DNA of 64,000 nt. Source: Glycomyces arizonensis DSM 44726 (GTDB lineage Bacteria > Actinomycetota > Actinomycetes > Mycobacteriales > Micromonosporaceae). The notes beneath the pieces are model-generated. The model was not told the DNA's origin, ran no database searches, and saw only the letters and a list, made by a program, of their open reading frames with translations. The translations under genes and the position numbers were made by a program. Shown here in pieces: positions 16,549 through 25,335 of the stretch (positions are counted from its first letter, which is position 1; each line of letters begins with the position of its first letter). The stretch lies in the NCBI RefSeq assembly GCF_000482705.1, contig NZ_AXWO01000015.1, forward strand, positions 1-64,000, written 5' to 3'.

Positions 16549-17753
16549 CCGCGGTCGGGCAGACCGCCGCGGACAACCCGTGGTTCCGCTGGCCGCGCCC
16601 GCCCAAGGCCAAGCGCATGGAGGCCCTCGACGACCGCGCGGCCGCAGGATCGGACCGCGAGGAGATGAACGAGGCGGTCCCGGCCCAGGCCGGGCGGCTG
16701 CGGATCCGCTCGCTCGCCTACGGCAGGATCACCGCGCTCGACCAGGCGCGGGACTGGAAGGGCCGCCGTGACTCCGCCGTGCCGGTGTTCGCCGTCGACG
16801 GCAGGCCCGTCGCGGCCGGATACGGCACGCTCGCGATGCCGCTCGAACCTGGCCCGCACGTCGTCACCGTGCAGACCCAGGACTCCGAGGACGACTGCTG
16901 CACCGCGCTCGCCGTCGACGGCGGCAGGGGCGCCGCACTGGACTACGTCGCGCCCTACTTCTCGTGGAAGGCCGCGCCCGAGACCGCCGACGTGTCCATG
17001 CACGGCCGCCTCGGCCCGGTCGGGCTCCTGCCCGAGGGCTGGCCGAGCGGCCTGGACGGCGGCCCCTGGCGAGGGGCCGTGCCGGCGGCGGTGGCCGCCG
17101 CCGTTCTCGCCGGAGCGGCCACGGCCGTGCTCGGCCCACCCGATTCGGCGGCGCTGACCGCGGCGCTCATCGTCCTTCCGGCGCTCGCCGTCGGCGCGGC
17201 GGTGGCGCTGCTCGTCGGCAGGCGGCGGAGAGGCCGAGCCGAGGCGGCCGAGGCGCGCAACGCTGCCCGCCTGAGCACGCCGCCCGTCGAATTCGCGGCG
17301 CACGAGGACGGGCCGGTCCGGCACGGTCAGCGTGGACCCGACGCGAGTCCGCAGGATCCCTCCCGCGCGTTGATCGTCCTGCGCCAGGAGCTGCGGCAGT
17401 GGACCGACCCCCTCCCCGAGGCCCCGCTGGTGGGCGGGGCGTCGCTGCTGCCGCAGGTCGAATGCTTCACCCCGCCGCCGCGCCTGACGATCGGCGAGCG
17501 GCCGCTGACGCCGGGCTGGGGGACCTGGACGGTCGAGGTGCCGCCCGGGCGGCACCGCCTCGGCGCTTCGATCGGCGGCGCCCAGGCCGCGCGGGATGTG
17601 GAGGCCGAACCGGGCGGCCTCGTCGAAGTCACGGTGGCCGTCCGGATGGAGCGGACCTGGAGCGGCCCGGGCCCCGAGGCGGCCCTGACCGCCGAGACGC
17701 CCTCGGTCGACCTCGCTACTGGTCGTTCCACACCGCGTGGAGGTCGTCGCTGA
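16545..17753 (+). CDS. Two-helix membrane protein of the YbaB-like operon
   Basis: A 402-residue protein of no family I recognise. The N-terminal half (about 50-165) and C-terminal part (about 310-385) each contain a beta-rich PEGA-like stretch with PLEPGPHVVTV and VEVPPGRHRLGASIGG. Between them lie two hydrophobic segments (about 180-200 and 205-225) followed by RRRRGR. Thus it probably anchors two cytoplasmic domains to the membrane. GTG 16545 overlaps the previous stop. Its 3' end overlaps the convergent gene by 38 bases, with stop at 17753. Confidence 0.65.
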   Translation: MTAVGQTAADNPWFRWPRPPKAKRMEALDDRAAAGSDREEMNEAVPAQAGRLRIRSLAYGRITALDQARDWKGRRDSAVPVFAVDGRPVAAGYGTLAMPLEPGPHVVTVQTQDSEDDCCTALAVDGGRGAALDYVAPYFSWKAAPETADVSMHGRLGPVGLLPEGWPSGLDGGPWRGAVPAAVAAAVLAGAATAVLGPPDSAALTAALIVLPALAVGAAVALLVGRRRRGRAEAAEARNAARLSTPPVEFAAHEDGPVRHGQRGPDASPQDPSRALIVLRQELRQWTDPLPEAPLVGGASLLPQVECFTPPPRLTIGERPLTPGWGTWTVEVPPGRHRLGASIGGAQAARDVEAEPGGLVEVTVAVRMERTWSGPGPEAALTAETPSVDLATGRSTPRGGRR

Positions 17754-18936
17754 TCGTCCGATCGGTGTCGTGGTAGGCCTGCTCCACCTCCGCCATCTTG
17801 TCGCCGTGGTCCTTCAATGTGATGGACACGAACTCGACGTCGCTGCCGAATGTCGAGGTCGCATCCGAGTAGCTGCCCTCGAAGAACAGCCCGCAGATGC
17901 CCCACGTCATCTCGGCGGCGGCGGTGTTGTCGATGACGGTCTTGATGTCCGAGGCGTGGGAGGACTGGGTGTCGAAGTTCGCCTTCTGGGTCGTGAACTC
18001 GTTGAGGTCCGCGGCCAGGCCCACGTCGATGCTCGCCTGCACCTGGCCCGCGTTGCCGGAGCTGTCGAACGCCTCGGAGAAGAGCGTCTTCGCCCCGCCC
18101 GCGGTCGCGCTGACCGCGCCGCCCAAGAGCGCGCCGGTGAGGATGTCGAATCCCGTCCTGGTGGTGAAGATCTTCTTGAGCGCCTTCACGATGGCCTTGA
18201 GGATGGCCTTGACCGCCCAGAGGAGGAACGCCGACCAGGAGGCGCCGAAGGAGGGACCCGTCGCGGCGAGCGCCGCCGCCCCGGCGATGAGGAGTTCTTC
18301 GAGGACCCCCGCGAGGATGCCCTTGATGACCTCGTAGATCAGGTTGGCCATGGCCTGCGCCCACGCGAGCGTGCGCTGGATGGTGTCCGAGCGCCCCGAG
18401 AGGCCGTCGACGGTCGCCGTCAGCGCCGCGACGCTCTGGGCCGCCGCCTGCGCCGCCTGGCCCGACCAGGACTTCAGCGCCTCGGCGGACTTGGTCGCGA
18501 TCTCCCCGGAGAGCTCGCCGAGCGCGACCTTGACCTTCTCCCACTCCTCGATCTGCTTCTGCATCGCCTCGGCGTCGCCGGAGACCTGCTTGAGGAGGTC
18601 GTCCAGCGGCTCGATGTACGTCAGCAGCACGTCGATGATGAAGTTCGCCCCCAGCCACGACAGAGGCGAGCCGCTGGAGTCGATCAGCTTGCCCTGCATG
18701 TCGGCGACCTTGAGGCCGAAGTCGCCCACGCTGGCCACGGCCCCGATGACACCGCCGGCGATGTCCATGCCGTCGCCCTCGCCTATGCCCGTGAGGTTGT
18801 CGGCCATGCCCTTGAGCATGCCCCCGAAGACGGGCATGGTGCCGAGGGCGTTCAGGGCGTTCGTCTGGGAATCCGGGGTCTCCGGGTTCTGGTAGGCGTT
18901 GATGTCTGAGCCGTGGCTCTGCCATTGGTCGCTCAT
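17716..18936 (-). CDS. WXG/EspC-like type VII secretion substrate, 406 residues
   Basis: A predicted type VII (ESX-like) secreted or surface protein. The helical N-terminal half contains WSG (residues about 156-158, LKSWSGQAAQA), the WXG turn of ESAT-6-type proteins. A central region has hydrophobic helices (about 205-285). The last 85 residues resemble the EspC family and end AYHDTDRTI, giving the YxxxD secretion signal. The start MSDQWQSHGSD is the only good one. It converges on the YbaB-like operon. No EccC ATPase or mycosin gene is in the window, so the transporter must be elsewhere. Confidence 0.7.
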   Translation of the reverse strand: MSDQWQSHGSDINAYQNPETPDSQTNALNALGTMPVFGGMLKGMADNLTGIGEGDGMDIAGGVIGAVASVGDFGLKVADMQGKLIDSSGSPLSWLGANFIIDVLLTYIEPLDDLLKQVSGDAEAMQKQIEEWEKVKVALGELSGEIATKSAEALKSWSGQAAQAAAQSVAALTATVDGLSGRSDTIQRTLAWAQAMANLIYEVIKGILAGVLEELLIAGAAALAATGPSFGASWSAFLLWAVKAILKAIVKALKKIFTTRTGFDILTGALLGGAVSATAGGAKTLFSEAFDSSGNAGQVQASIDVGLAADLNEFTTQKANFDTQSSHASDIKTVIDNTAAAEMTWGICGLFFEGSYSDATSTFGSDVEFVSITLKDHGDKMAEVEQAYHDTDRTISDDLHAVWNDQ

Positions 18937-19051
18937 GGCGCGTGCTCCAAGTCATTGGTCCGGACCGGCACATGGTAACGATCGCATGCCGACCGTCGGC
19001 GAGCCCCGCTCGGAGGGACGCGAACACCACCGCTCCCGCGCCGGGCGGCGG

Positions 19052-19927
19052 CTATTCGCCCGCGACCCCCAGCGTGATGACCACAGCGGACTCGTCTGCG
19101 GCGGCCGCCTCGGCGACCTCGCCATCGGGCGCCGTCCAGCCGTCCTCGCCCGGCTCCCAGTGCATCCCCGCGTACTCGACCGAGGCGACGGCGAACTCGT
19201 GCGACTTCGCCACGGCCCACGAGGCCCGGTTCCAGCCCGTGACCGCGTCATCGGCGGCGAGGGTGACGGTCTGGCCCTCCACGGCGGCCGCCTCGGCGCC
19301 CCACTGGTAGGCGTACGCCTCGGCGAGCGCGGCCGCGTCGGTCGAGTCCCCGCCGGAGCCCCCCGCGACGCACGACACGCCCGCCTCCTCGCCGCCGGCG
19401 AACGCCGCGGCGACGACGAGCGCGTCGTCCTCCCACTGCGCGTACAGGTCCGGGTAGGCGCTCACCTGGACGGCCTGCGCGGCGTCGCCGATTGCCATGT
19501 CCTCCCAGTCGTCGATGCGGCGCAGCTTCTCGTAGAACTTGAACGAGGCGTAGACCGGATCGAGGATCTCCTCCTCGGTGCCCCAGCCGACGCTGGGCCG
19601 CTGCTGGAACAGCCCGAGCGAGTCGTGGTCGCCGTAGTCGACGTTGGACAGCTTCGACTCCTGGAAGGACGTGGCGATGGCGACCGCGACGGCCCGCTCG
19701 TTCATCCCGTCCCGCAGCCCGACGGCGGCGATGGTGGCGGCGTGGAAGGTCTGCTCGGAGGACAGGTGCAGCGGCTCCTCGGCGTGGCCGATGAGGCAGC
19801 CGGTCGGCTTCGGGGTGAGCAGCTCGTCGACGGCGTCGGAGCAGCCGGCGGTGAGGCCGACCGCGAGCACGAGGGCGAGCGCGGCGGAAAGGGGGCGCAA
19901 CGGACCTCCGGTTCGCTCGGGGGCCAC
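19052..19927 (-). CDS. Lysozyme-like lipoprotein
   Basis: A 291-residue exported protein: the signal peptide ends in a lipobox (LTAGC near residue 29). The central region, AATIAAVGLRDGMNERAVAV then ATSFQESKLSNVDYGDHDS and LGLFQQRPSVGWGT, is a lysozyme-like fold domain with the catalytic-type glutamate in FQESKL. Such domains occur in actinobacterial secreted proteins often annotated only as hypothetical. GTG 19927 directly follows the echA stop codon, so the two are probably co-transcribed. Peptidoglycan cleavage is likely but not demonstrated. Confidence 0.75.
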   Translation of the reverse strand: MAPERTGGPLRPLSAALALVLAVGLTAGCSDAVDELLTPKPTGCLIGHAEEPLHLSSEQTFHAATIAAVGLRDGMNERAVAVAIATSFQESKLSNVDYGDHDSLGLFQQRPSVGWGTEEEILDPVYASFKFYEKLRRIDDWEDMAIGDAAQAVQVSAYPDLYAQWEDDALVVAAAFAGGEEAGVSCVAGGSGGDSTDAAALAEAYAYQWGAEAAAVEGQTVTLAADDAVTGWNRASWAVAKSHEFAVASVEYAGMHWEPGEDGWTAPDGEVAEAAAADESAVVITLGVAGE

Positions 19928-20695
19928 CTAATCTACCCAGGAGGGGGTGCGCTTCTCAATGAACGAACGGACACCTTCGCGTCCTTCGTCCGAGAAGAAG
20001 TACTCGGCCGTCAGGGCGGCGGCCGCGCGCAGCCGCTCGCGCAGGTCCGCGGTGGCGGTGAGGGCCTTGATACCGGCTTGGGCCCCCGGGCCGCCCGCCA
20101 GCAGGTGCTCGACCGCCTCGTCCCGGTGCAGGTCGACCGCATCGGCGGCCGTGGCGGCGCTGACCAGGCCCCAGTGCGAGGCCTGCACGGCCGTGAAGGA
20201 CTCGCCGGTCAGGAACAGCCGCCGCATCAGGGCGGGGCTGAGCCTGCGCGCCACGACCGGGCCGATGACGGCCGGGACGACGCCGAGGCGGACCTCGCTG
20301 AACGCCAGCTTCGCCGAGCCGTCGCAGACGACGAGGTCGGCCGCGGCCAGCAGCCCCATCCCGCCGCCCTTCGCGGCGCCCCTGGCGACCGCGACCACCG
20401 GCTTGGGGACCTCGCACAGGTCGGCGAGCAGCTCGGCCAGGTGCGCGGCCGGGAGGTCGTCCGGGCCGGTCGCGGCCGCCGACTCCCGCAGGTCGGCTCC
20501 GGCGCAGAACACCGGCCCGGCGTGGTCGAGGACGATCACGCGGACCGCCTCGTCGGCCGCCGCCGCGGCCACCGCCTCCCGCAGCCGCGCGATCATCCGC
20601 GTCGACAGGGCGTTGCGCCGCTCGGGCGCGTCGAGGGTCATCGACGCCACCTTCCCAGCGGCCAGGTACTTGATGAGAGCATCGTTGCCGTTCAC
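19928..20695 (-). CDS. Enoyl-CoA hydratase/isomerase family protein
   Basis: A 255-residue crotonase-fold enzyme acting on acyl-CoA thioesters, in the cytosol. It has the oxyanion-hole signatures FCAGADLRES and KGGGMGLLAAADLVV, and a C-terminal EGVRSFIEKRTPSW. The second catalytic glutamate position appears as FSEVRLGVVPAVI, close to hydratase rather than isomerase patterns. GTG 20695 is chosen because it gives the normal length; it lies 18 bases from the divergent hemW start. Substrate cannot be assigned. Confidence 0.9.
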   Translation of the reverse strand: MNGNDALIKYLAAGKVASMTLDAPERRNALSTRMIARLREAVAAAAADEAVRVIVLDHAGPVFCAGADLRESAAATGPDDLPAAHLAELLADLCEVPKPVVAVARGAAKGGGMGLLAAADLVVCDGSAKLAFSEVRLGVVPAVIGPVVARRLSPALMRRLFLTGESFTAVQASHWGLVSAATAADAVDLHRDEAVEHLLAGGPGAQAGIKALTATADLRERLRAAAALTAEYFFSDEGREGVRSFIEKRTPSWVD

Positions 20696-20713
20696 GCCAG
20701 TACCGTAGTCGGC

Positions 20714-21889
20714 GTGTCCACCGAAGCCATAGCCGCCGCCGCGAAATCGCCCGAGACCGCCCGAGAGGGCTTCGGGTTCTACGTCCACGTCCCGTTCTGC
20801 GTCTCGCGGTGCGGCTACTGCGACTTCAACACGTATACGGCTTCTGAACTGGGCGCCGGCGTCTCGCGAGGGACGTACGCGGGGATCGTGCGCGCCGAGA
20901 TCCGCGCCGCCGCCGCCGTGTTCGACACCCCGCCGCGCGTGGACACCGTGTTCTTCGGCGGCGGGACGCCCACGCTCCTGCCCGCCGCCGACCTCGCCGC
21001 GATCCTCGCCGAGATCGACGCCGCCTTCGGGCTGGCCCCCGGCGCCGAGGTGACCACCGAGGCCAACCCCGAGTCCATCGACGCCGACTACCTCGCCGAA
21101 CTCCACGACGGAGGCTTCACCCGCCTGTCGGTCGGCATGCAGTCGACCGCGCCCCACGTCCTCAAGGTCCTCGACCGCGAGCACTCCCCGGCCAAGGCCC
21201 TCGCCGCCGTCGAGCACGCCCACCGGGCGGGATTCGAGCACGTCAGCCTCGACCTCATCTACGGCACCCCCGGCGAGACCGAGGCCGACTTCGCCGCGAG
21301 CCTGGCCGCCGCCGTCGACTCCGGCGTCGACCACGTCTCGGCCTACGCACTCATCGTCGAGGACGGCACGCAGCTGGCCCGCCGCATCCGCTCCGGGCAG
21401 GTGCCCCAGCCCTCCGACGACGCGGCCGCCGACCGCTACCTCGCCGCCGAGGCGGCCCTCTCCGAGGCCGGATTCGACTGGTACGAGGTCTCCAACTGGG
21501 CCAAGACCCCCGAGGCGCGCTGCCGCCACAACCTCCTGTACTGGGAGGGCGGCCACTGGTGGGGCGCCGGGCCCGGCGCCCACTCGCACCTGCCGGGCGT
21601 GCGCTGGTGGAACCACAAACACCCCTCCACGTACGCGACCGCCCTAGCACAGGACATCCCGCTCGCCGGATGCGAAACGCTCACGGATGACGAGGAATAT
21701 CTCGAGCGGATTCTGCTCCGAACGCGACTGCGTCGCGGATTGCCGGTATCGTGGCTGCGTACCGATGGCGCGGCGGCCGCCCAGCAGGCCGTCGACGACG
21801 GCCTCGCCGTCATCGAAGGCGACCGCCTGCTCCTCACCTTGCCTGGCCGCCTGCTCGCCGACGCGGTCGTGAGGGAACTCACAGCCTAG
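20714..21889 (+). CDS. hemW: Radical SAM protein HemW
   Basis: A 391-residue radical SAM protein. HemW is a heme chaperone related to oxygen-independent coproporphyrinogen oxidase (HemN). The iron-sulfur motif CVSRCGYCDF (CxxxCxxC) is present near residue 32, with GGGTPTLLP, TTEANPES and the HemW-type C-terminal region (WWNHKHPSTYATAL). It lacks the N-terminal extension of true HemN. GTG 20714 gives the family start. It precedes capA, hrcA and dnaJ, a common actinobacterial order. Confidence 0.93.
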   Translation: MSTEAIAAAAKSPETAREGFGFYVHVPFCVSRCGYCDFNTYTASELGAGVSRGTYAGIVRAEIRAAAAVFDTPPRVDTVFFGGGTPTLLPAADLAAILAEIDAAFGLAPGAEVTTEANPESIDADYLAELHDGGFTRLSVGMQSTAPHVLKVLDREHSPAKALAAVEHAHRAGFEHVSLDLIYGTPGETEADFAASLAAAVDSGVDHVSAYALIVEDGTQLARRIRSGQVPQPSDDAAADRYLAAEAALSEAGFDWYEVSNWAKTPEARCRHNLLYWEGGHWWGAGPGAHSHLPGVRWWNHKHPSTYATALAQDIPLAGCETLTDDEEYLERILLRTRLRRGLPVSWLRTDGAAAAQQAVDDGLAVIEGDRLLLTLPGRLLADAVVRELTA

Positions 21890-21932
21890 CGGCAACCTAC
21901 CGACAGCCCCCGACAGCCGGAGCCCGCACAAC

Positions 21933-23069
21933 ATGCACCGTCCAAGCCCGTCCCGCAGCATCCTGCCCCGCCGAGGCGTCCTCGCCGGAGCGGTCGCAGG
22001 CCTCGCCGTCACCGCGGCCGCCTGCTCCGAAGAGGAGCCGCCGCCCCCGGTCGACGACGGCGGCGCCGGCGCGGCCGAGGAGTCACCCTCCTCCTCGCCC
22101 TCCCCCGAACCGCCCCGCTCGATCACCATCACCCACGTCGGCGACACCATGCCCGGCTCCTACCCGAACAACATGCCCTCCGACGAGGGCGCGAGTTTCT
22201 TCGACGGCGTCGCCGACGAGCTCACCGGCGACGTCGTGATCGCCAACATGGAGGGCGCCCTGTCCACCCTCGAATTCGACAAGTGCGGCGGCTGCGACGC
22301 CTACTACTTCCGGCTGCCCGGTGAGTACGCACAGGTCTTCGCCGACGCCGGATTCGACGTGCTCAACCAGGCCAACAACCACGGCTGGGACGCCGGCCCC
22401 GACGGCGCCGCCGAGACCCAGGAGGCGATCCGCGCCGCCGGCATGGAGGTCGCGGGCGTCAAGGGCGAGGTCGCCTACGTCGAACTCGACGGCCTGACCG
22501 TCGGCGTCGTCGGCTTCGCGGCCTACTCCTTCTACACCGACGTGCGCGACCTCGACGCGGTCGCATCGCTCGTCGCCGAGGCCAAGTCGCAGGCCGACCT
22601 CGTCGTCGCCACCGCCCACCTCGGCGCCGAGGGCTCGGACCAGATGCACACCCCCGAGGGCACCGAGACGTACTACGGCGAGGACCGCGGCGACACCCGT
22701 GCGTTCTGCCACACCTGCGTCGACGCCGGGGCCGACCTCGTCGTCGGCCACGGCCCCCACGTGCTGCGCGGCATGGAGCTCTACAACGGCAAGCTCATCG
22801 CCTACTCGCTGGGCAACTTCGGCGGCGGCCAGAACCTGTTCAGCATCGACGGGCCGCTCGGCATCGCCGGAATCCTCAAGGTGACCATCACCGAGGAAGG
22901 CGTCCTGAAGGGCGGCACGCTCATCCCCACCCGGATGGACGGCAACGGCTATCCGCTGCTCGACCCCGACGGCGAGGCGATCGGCACCATCAACGACCTC
23001 GCCGGGGACTTCGGCGAGAGCGCGGTGACCCTCGGCGACGACGGCGCGCTCGTCCTGCCCGCTGCATAG
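21933..23069 (+). CDS. CapA family lipoprotein
   Basis: A 378-residue exported protein. The N-terminus has RRGVLAGAVAG (Tat-like) and a lipobox ending TAAAC near residue 31, then an acidic/Ser/Pro linker. The PGA_cap metallophosphatase-like domain carries THVGDTMPGS, NMEGAL, NQANNHGWDAG and GHGPHVLRGMELYNG. CapA proteins act in poly-gamma-glutamate capsule assembly in Bacillus; the actinobacterial members are of unknown substrate. No capBCE genes are near, so a capsule role is unlikely to be complete here. Confidence 0.88.
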   Translation: MHRPSPSRSILPRRGVLAGAVAGLAVTAAACSEEEPPPPVDDGGAGAAEESPSSSPSPEPPRSITITHVGDTMPGSYPNNMPSDEGASFFDGVADELTGDVVIANMEGALSTLEFDKCGGCDAYYFRLPGEYAQVFADAGFDVLNQANNHGWDAGPDGAAETQEAIRAAGMEVAGVKGEVAYVELDGLTVGVVGFAAYSFYTDVRDLDAVASLVAEAKSQADLVVATAHLGAEGSDQMHTPEGTETYYGEDRGDTRAFCHTCVDAGADLVVGHGPHVLRGMELYNGKLIAYSLGNFGGGQNLFSIDGPLGIAGILKVTITEEGVLKGGTLIPTRMDGNGYPLLDPDGEAIGTINDLAGDFGESAVTLGDDGALVLPAA

Positions 23070-23079
23070 GCCACGTAGA

Positions 23080-23106
23080 CTGGCACTCCGAGACCGGGAG
23101 TGCCAG
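23080..23106. promoter_or_regulatory. CIRCE element (HrcA operator)
   Basis: The inverted repeat CTGGCACTC-N9-GAGTGCCAG matches the CIRCE consensus TTAGCACTC-N9-GAGTGCTAA with the exact nine-base spacer and no mismatch between arms. It lies 44 bases before the hrcA start, so HrcA should repress its own operon with dnaJ until heat shock. Confidence 0.95.
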
Positions 23107-23149
23107 ACTTGAGTCCGGTCGGTGAAGGCGCGACGGAGAACGAAGGGAC

Positions 23150-24175
23150 GTGGCAGCGATGGACGATCGCAAGCTCGAAGTGCTGCGCGCCATCGTCGAG
23201 GACTACGTCTCCACCCAGGAGCCGGTCGGCTCGAAGGCCGTGGCCCAGCGCCACGCCCTCGGCGTCTCCGCCGCGACCATCCGCAACGACATGGCCTTCC
23301 TCGAAGAGGCCGGCTACATCCACCAGCCGCACACCTCGGCCGGACGCATCCCCACCGACAAGGGCTACCGGCTGTTCGTCGACCGGCTCGGCAAGATCAA
23401 GCCGCTGTCGGCCGCCGAACGCCGGGCCGTCCACCGCTTCCTCGCCGAGGCGATCGACCTCGACGACGTCGTCACCCGCACCGTCAGGCTGCTGTCCCAG
23501 CTGACCCACCAGGTCGCCGTCGTCCAGTACCCGAGCCTGAACCGCTCCGCGGTGCGCCACCTCGAACTCGTCGCCCTCGCCCCCGCCCGCGTCATGCTCG
23601 TCATGATCACCGACACCGGCCGCGTCGAGCAGCGCCAGCTCGAACTGCCCGCCGAGCTCGCCGAGGACGACGTCCTCGAACTGCGCCGGCTCATCAACGA
23701 GCAGCTCCAGGGCAAACCGCTCGCCGACGCGCCCCGCATCATCGCCGACCTCGCCGAACTGGCCCGGCCCGAACTGCGCGCCTCCGCCTCGGCCCTGGCG
23801 CGGGTCCTGCTCGAGACCGTCGTCTCCCGCACCGACGAGCGCGTCGCCGTCGCCGGAGCGGCCAACCTGACCCGCCACACGGCCTACTTCGCCGGATCGC
23901 TGCGGTCCATCCTCGAAGCGCTGGAAGAGGAAGTGGTCCTCATGCAGCTGCTCGGCCGGGCCGACTCCGGCCCGATGCTGACCGTCCGCATCGGCGACGA
24001 GAACGGCATCGACGACTTCCGCGAGACCGCCGTCGTCACCGCCGGGTACGGGCCCGGCGCCGTGGTCGGGCACATGGGCGTGCTCGGACCCACCCGCATG
24101 GACTACCCGGGCACCATCGCGGCCGTGCGGGCCGTGGCCCGCTACGTCTCAGAGATTTTGGAACAGAACCGCTAG
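23150..24175 (+). CDS. hrcA: Heat-inducible transcription repressor HrcA
   Basis: The repressor of class I heat-shock genes. The 341-residue product has the winged-helix N-terminus ([20 protein letters not shown], then [19 protein letters not shown]), the family signature [16 protein letters not shown], and a GAF-like C-terminal domain. A CIRCE site lies immediately upstream, giving autoregulation. The start could be GTG 23150, with GAAGGGA upstream, or ATG 23159. Followed 17 bases later by dnaJ. Confidence 0.97.
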   Translation: MAAMDDRKLEVLRAIVEDYVSTQEPVGSKAVAQRHALGVSAATIRNDMAFLEEAGYIHQPHTSAGRIPTDKGYRLFVDRLGKIKPLSAAERRAVHRFLAEAIDLDDVVTRTVRLLSQLTHQVAVVQYPSLNRSAVRHLELVALAPARVMLVMITDTGRVEQRQLELPAELAEDDVLELRRLINEQLQGKPLADAPRIIADLAELARPELRASASALARVLLETVVSRTDERVAVAGAANLTRHTAYFAGSLRSILEALEEEVVLMQLLGRADSGPMLTVRIGDENGIDDFRETAVVTAGYGPGAVVGHMGVLGPTRMDYPGTIAAVRAVARYVSEILEQNR

Positions 24176-24192
24176 GGACTATGAGAGCGCAC

Positions 24193-25329
24193 GTGGCTAA
24201 GGACTACTACGGCATCCTCGGTGTCGAGAAGAACGCCTCCGAGGACGAGCTGAAGAAGGCGTACCGGAAACTGGCGCGCAAGTACCACCCCGACGTCAGC
24301 GACGAACCGGACGCCCAGGAGCGGCTCCAGGAGATCAACGCCGCGTTCGAGGTCCTCATGGACCCCCAGAAGCGCGCCGTCGTCGACGCCGGCGGCGACC
24401 CGTACGACCGCATGTCCGCCGGGGGACCCGGCGCGGGCCCGTTCATGGGCTTCGAGGACATCATGGACGCCTTCTTCGGCGGCTCCATGGGCGGCTTCGG
24501 CCGCCGCGGCCCCCGCTCGCGCACCCGCCCGGGCAGCGACGCGCTGCTGCGCCTCGATCTCGATCTCGAAGAGGTCGCCTTCGGCACCGAATCCACGCTG
24601 ACCGTCGACACCGCGATCGTGTGCGACGAATGCGAGGGCTCCTGCACCGAGGGCGACGCCGAACCCCAGACGTGCACCACCTGCGGCGGCTCCGGCGAGG
24701 TCCAAGTCGTGCAGCGCACGATCCTCGGCCAGGTCCGCACCGCCCGACCCTGCTCGGCCTGCTCGGGCTACGGCACCATCATCACCGACCCGTGCCGCAA
24801 GTGCGGCGGCGAGGGCCGCGTGCGCTCGCGGCGGCGCATCACCGTCAAGGTGCCCGCGGGCGTCGAGGACGGGATGCGGATCCGCCTCTCCGGCGAAGGC
24901 GAGGTCGGCCCCGGCGGCGGGCCCGCCGGCGACCTGTACGTCGAGGTCCACGAGAAGCCCCACGAGGTGTTCACCCGCGAGGGCTCGGACCTGCGCTGCC
25001 GCGTCCGCGTGCCGATGACGCAGGCCGCGCTGGGCACCAAGCTCAATGTCCACACCCTCGACGCCAAGGTCGAGGTCGAGGTTCCCTCGGGCACCCAGCC
25101 GGGCACGGTGAAGAAGGTGCGCGGCCAGGGCGTCCCGAAGCTGCGCGGCGGCGGCCTGCGGGGCGACCTGTTCGTCGAGCTCGACGTGCGCACCCCCACC
25201 AAGCTCGACGCCGAGCAGGAGGAGCTGCTCAAGAAGCTCGCCACCCTCCGCGACGAGGAGATCCGGGAGATCAAGAGCGGCTCGGGCTTCTTCAGCCGGA
25301 TGCGTGATGCTTTCAACGGACACGCCTAG
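24193..25329 (+). CDS. dnaJ: Chaperone DnaJ
   Basis: An Hsp40 co-chaperone of DnaK. The 378-residue product has a J domain with YHPDV (HPD motif), a Gly/Phe-rich linker, four cysteine repeats, and the C-terminal substrate-binding domains (VKVPAGVEDGMRIRLSGEGE). The first zinc repeat reads CDECEGSC, departing from CxxCxGxG at its last position, while CTTCGGSG, CSACSGYG and CRKCGGEG are normal. GTG 24193 (MAKDYYGILG) matches family starts; ATG 24181 adds four residues. Being next to hrcA it is the DnaJ2-type copy, presumably CIRCE-regulated. Confidence 0.96.
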   Translation: MAKDYYGILGVEKNASEDELKKAYRKLARKYHPDVSDEPDAQERLQEINAAFEVLMDPQKRAVVDAGGDPYDRMSAGGPGAGPFMGFEDIMDAFFGGSMGGFGRRGPRSRTRPGSDALLRLDLDLEEVAFGTESTLTVDTAIVCDECEGSCTEGDAEPQTCTTCGGSGEVQVVQRTILGQVRTARPCSACSGYGTIITDPCRKCGGEGRVRSRRRITVKVPAGVEDGMRIRLSGEGEVGPGGGPAGDLYVEVHEKPHEVFTREGSDLRCRVRVPMTQAALGTKLNVHTLDAKVEVEVPSGTQPGTVKKVRGQGVPKLRGGGLRGDLFVELDVRTPTKLDAEQEELLKKLATLRDEEIREIKSGSGFFSRMRDAFNGHA

Positions 25330-25335
25330 GCCGCC

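Noticed and set aside
21933..23069. Poly-gamma-glutamate capsule operon
   Set aside because: Only a CapA-like protein is present; no capB, capC or capE in the window.
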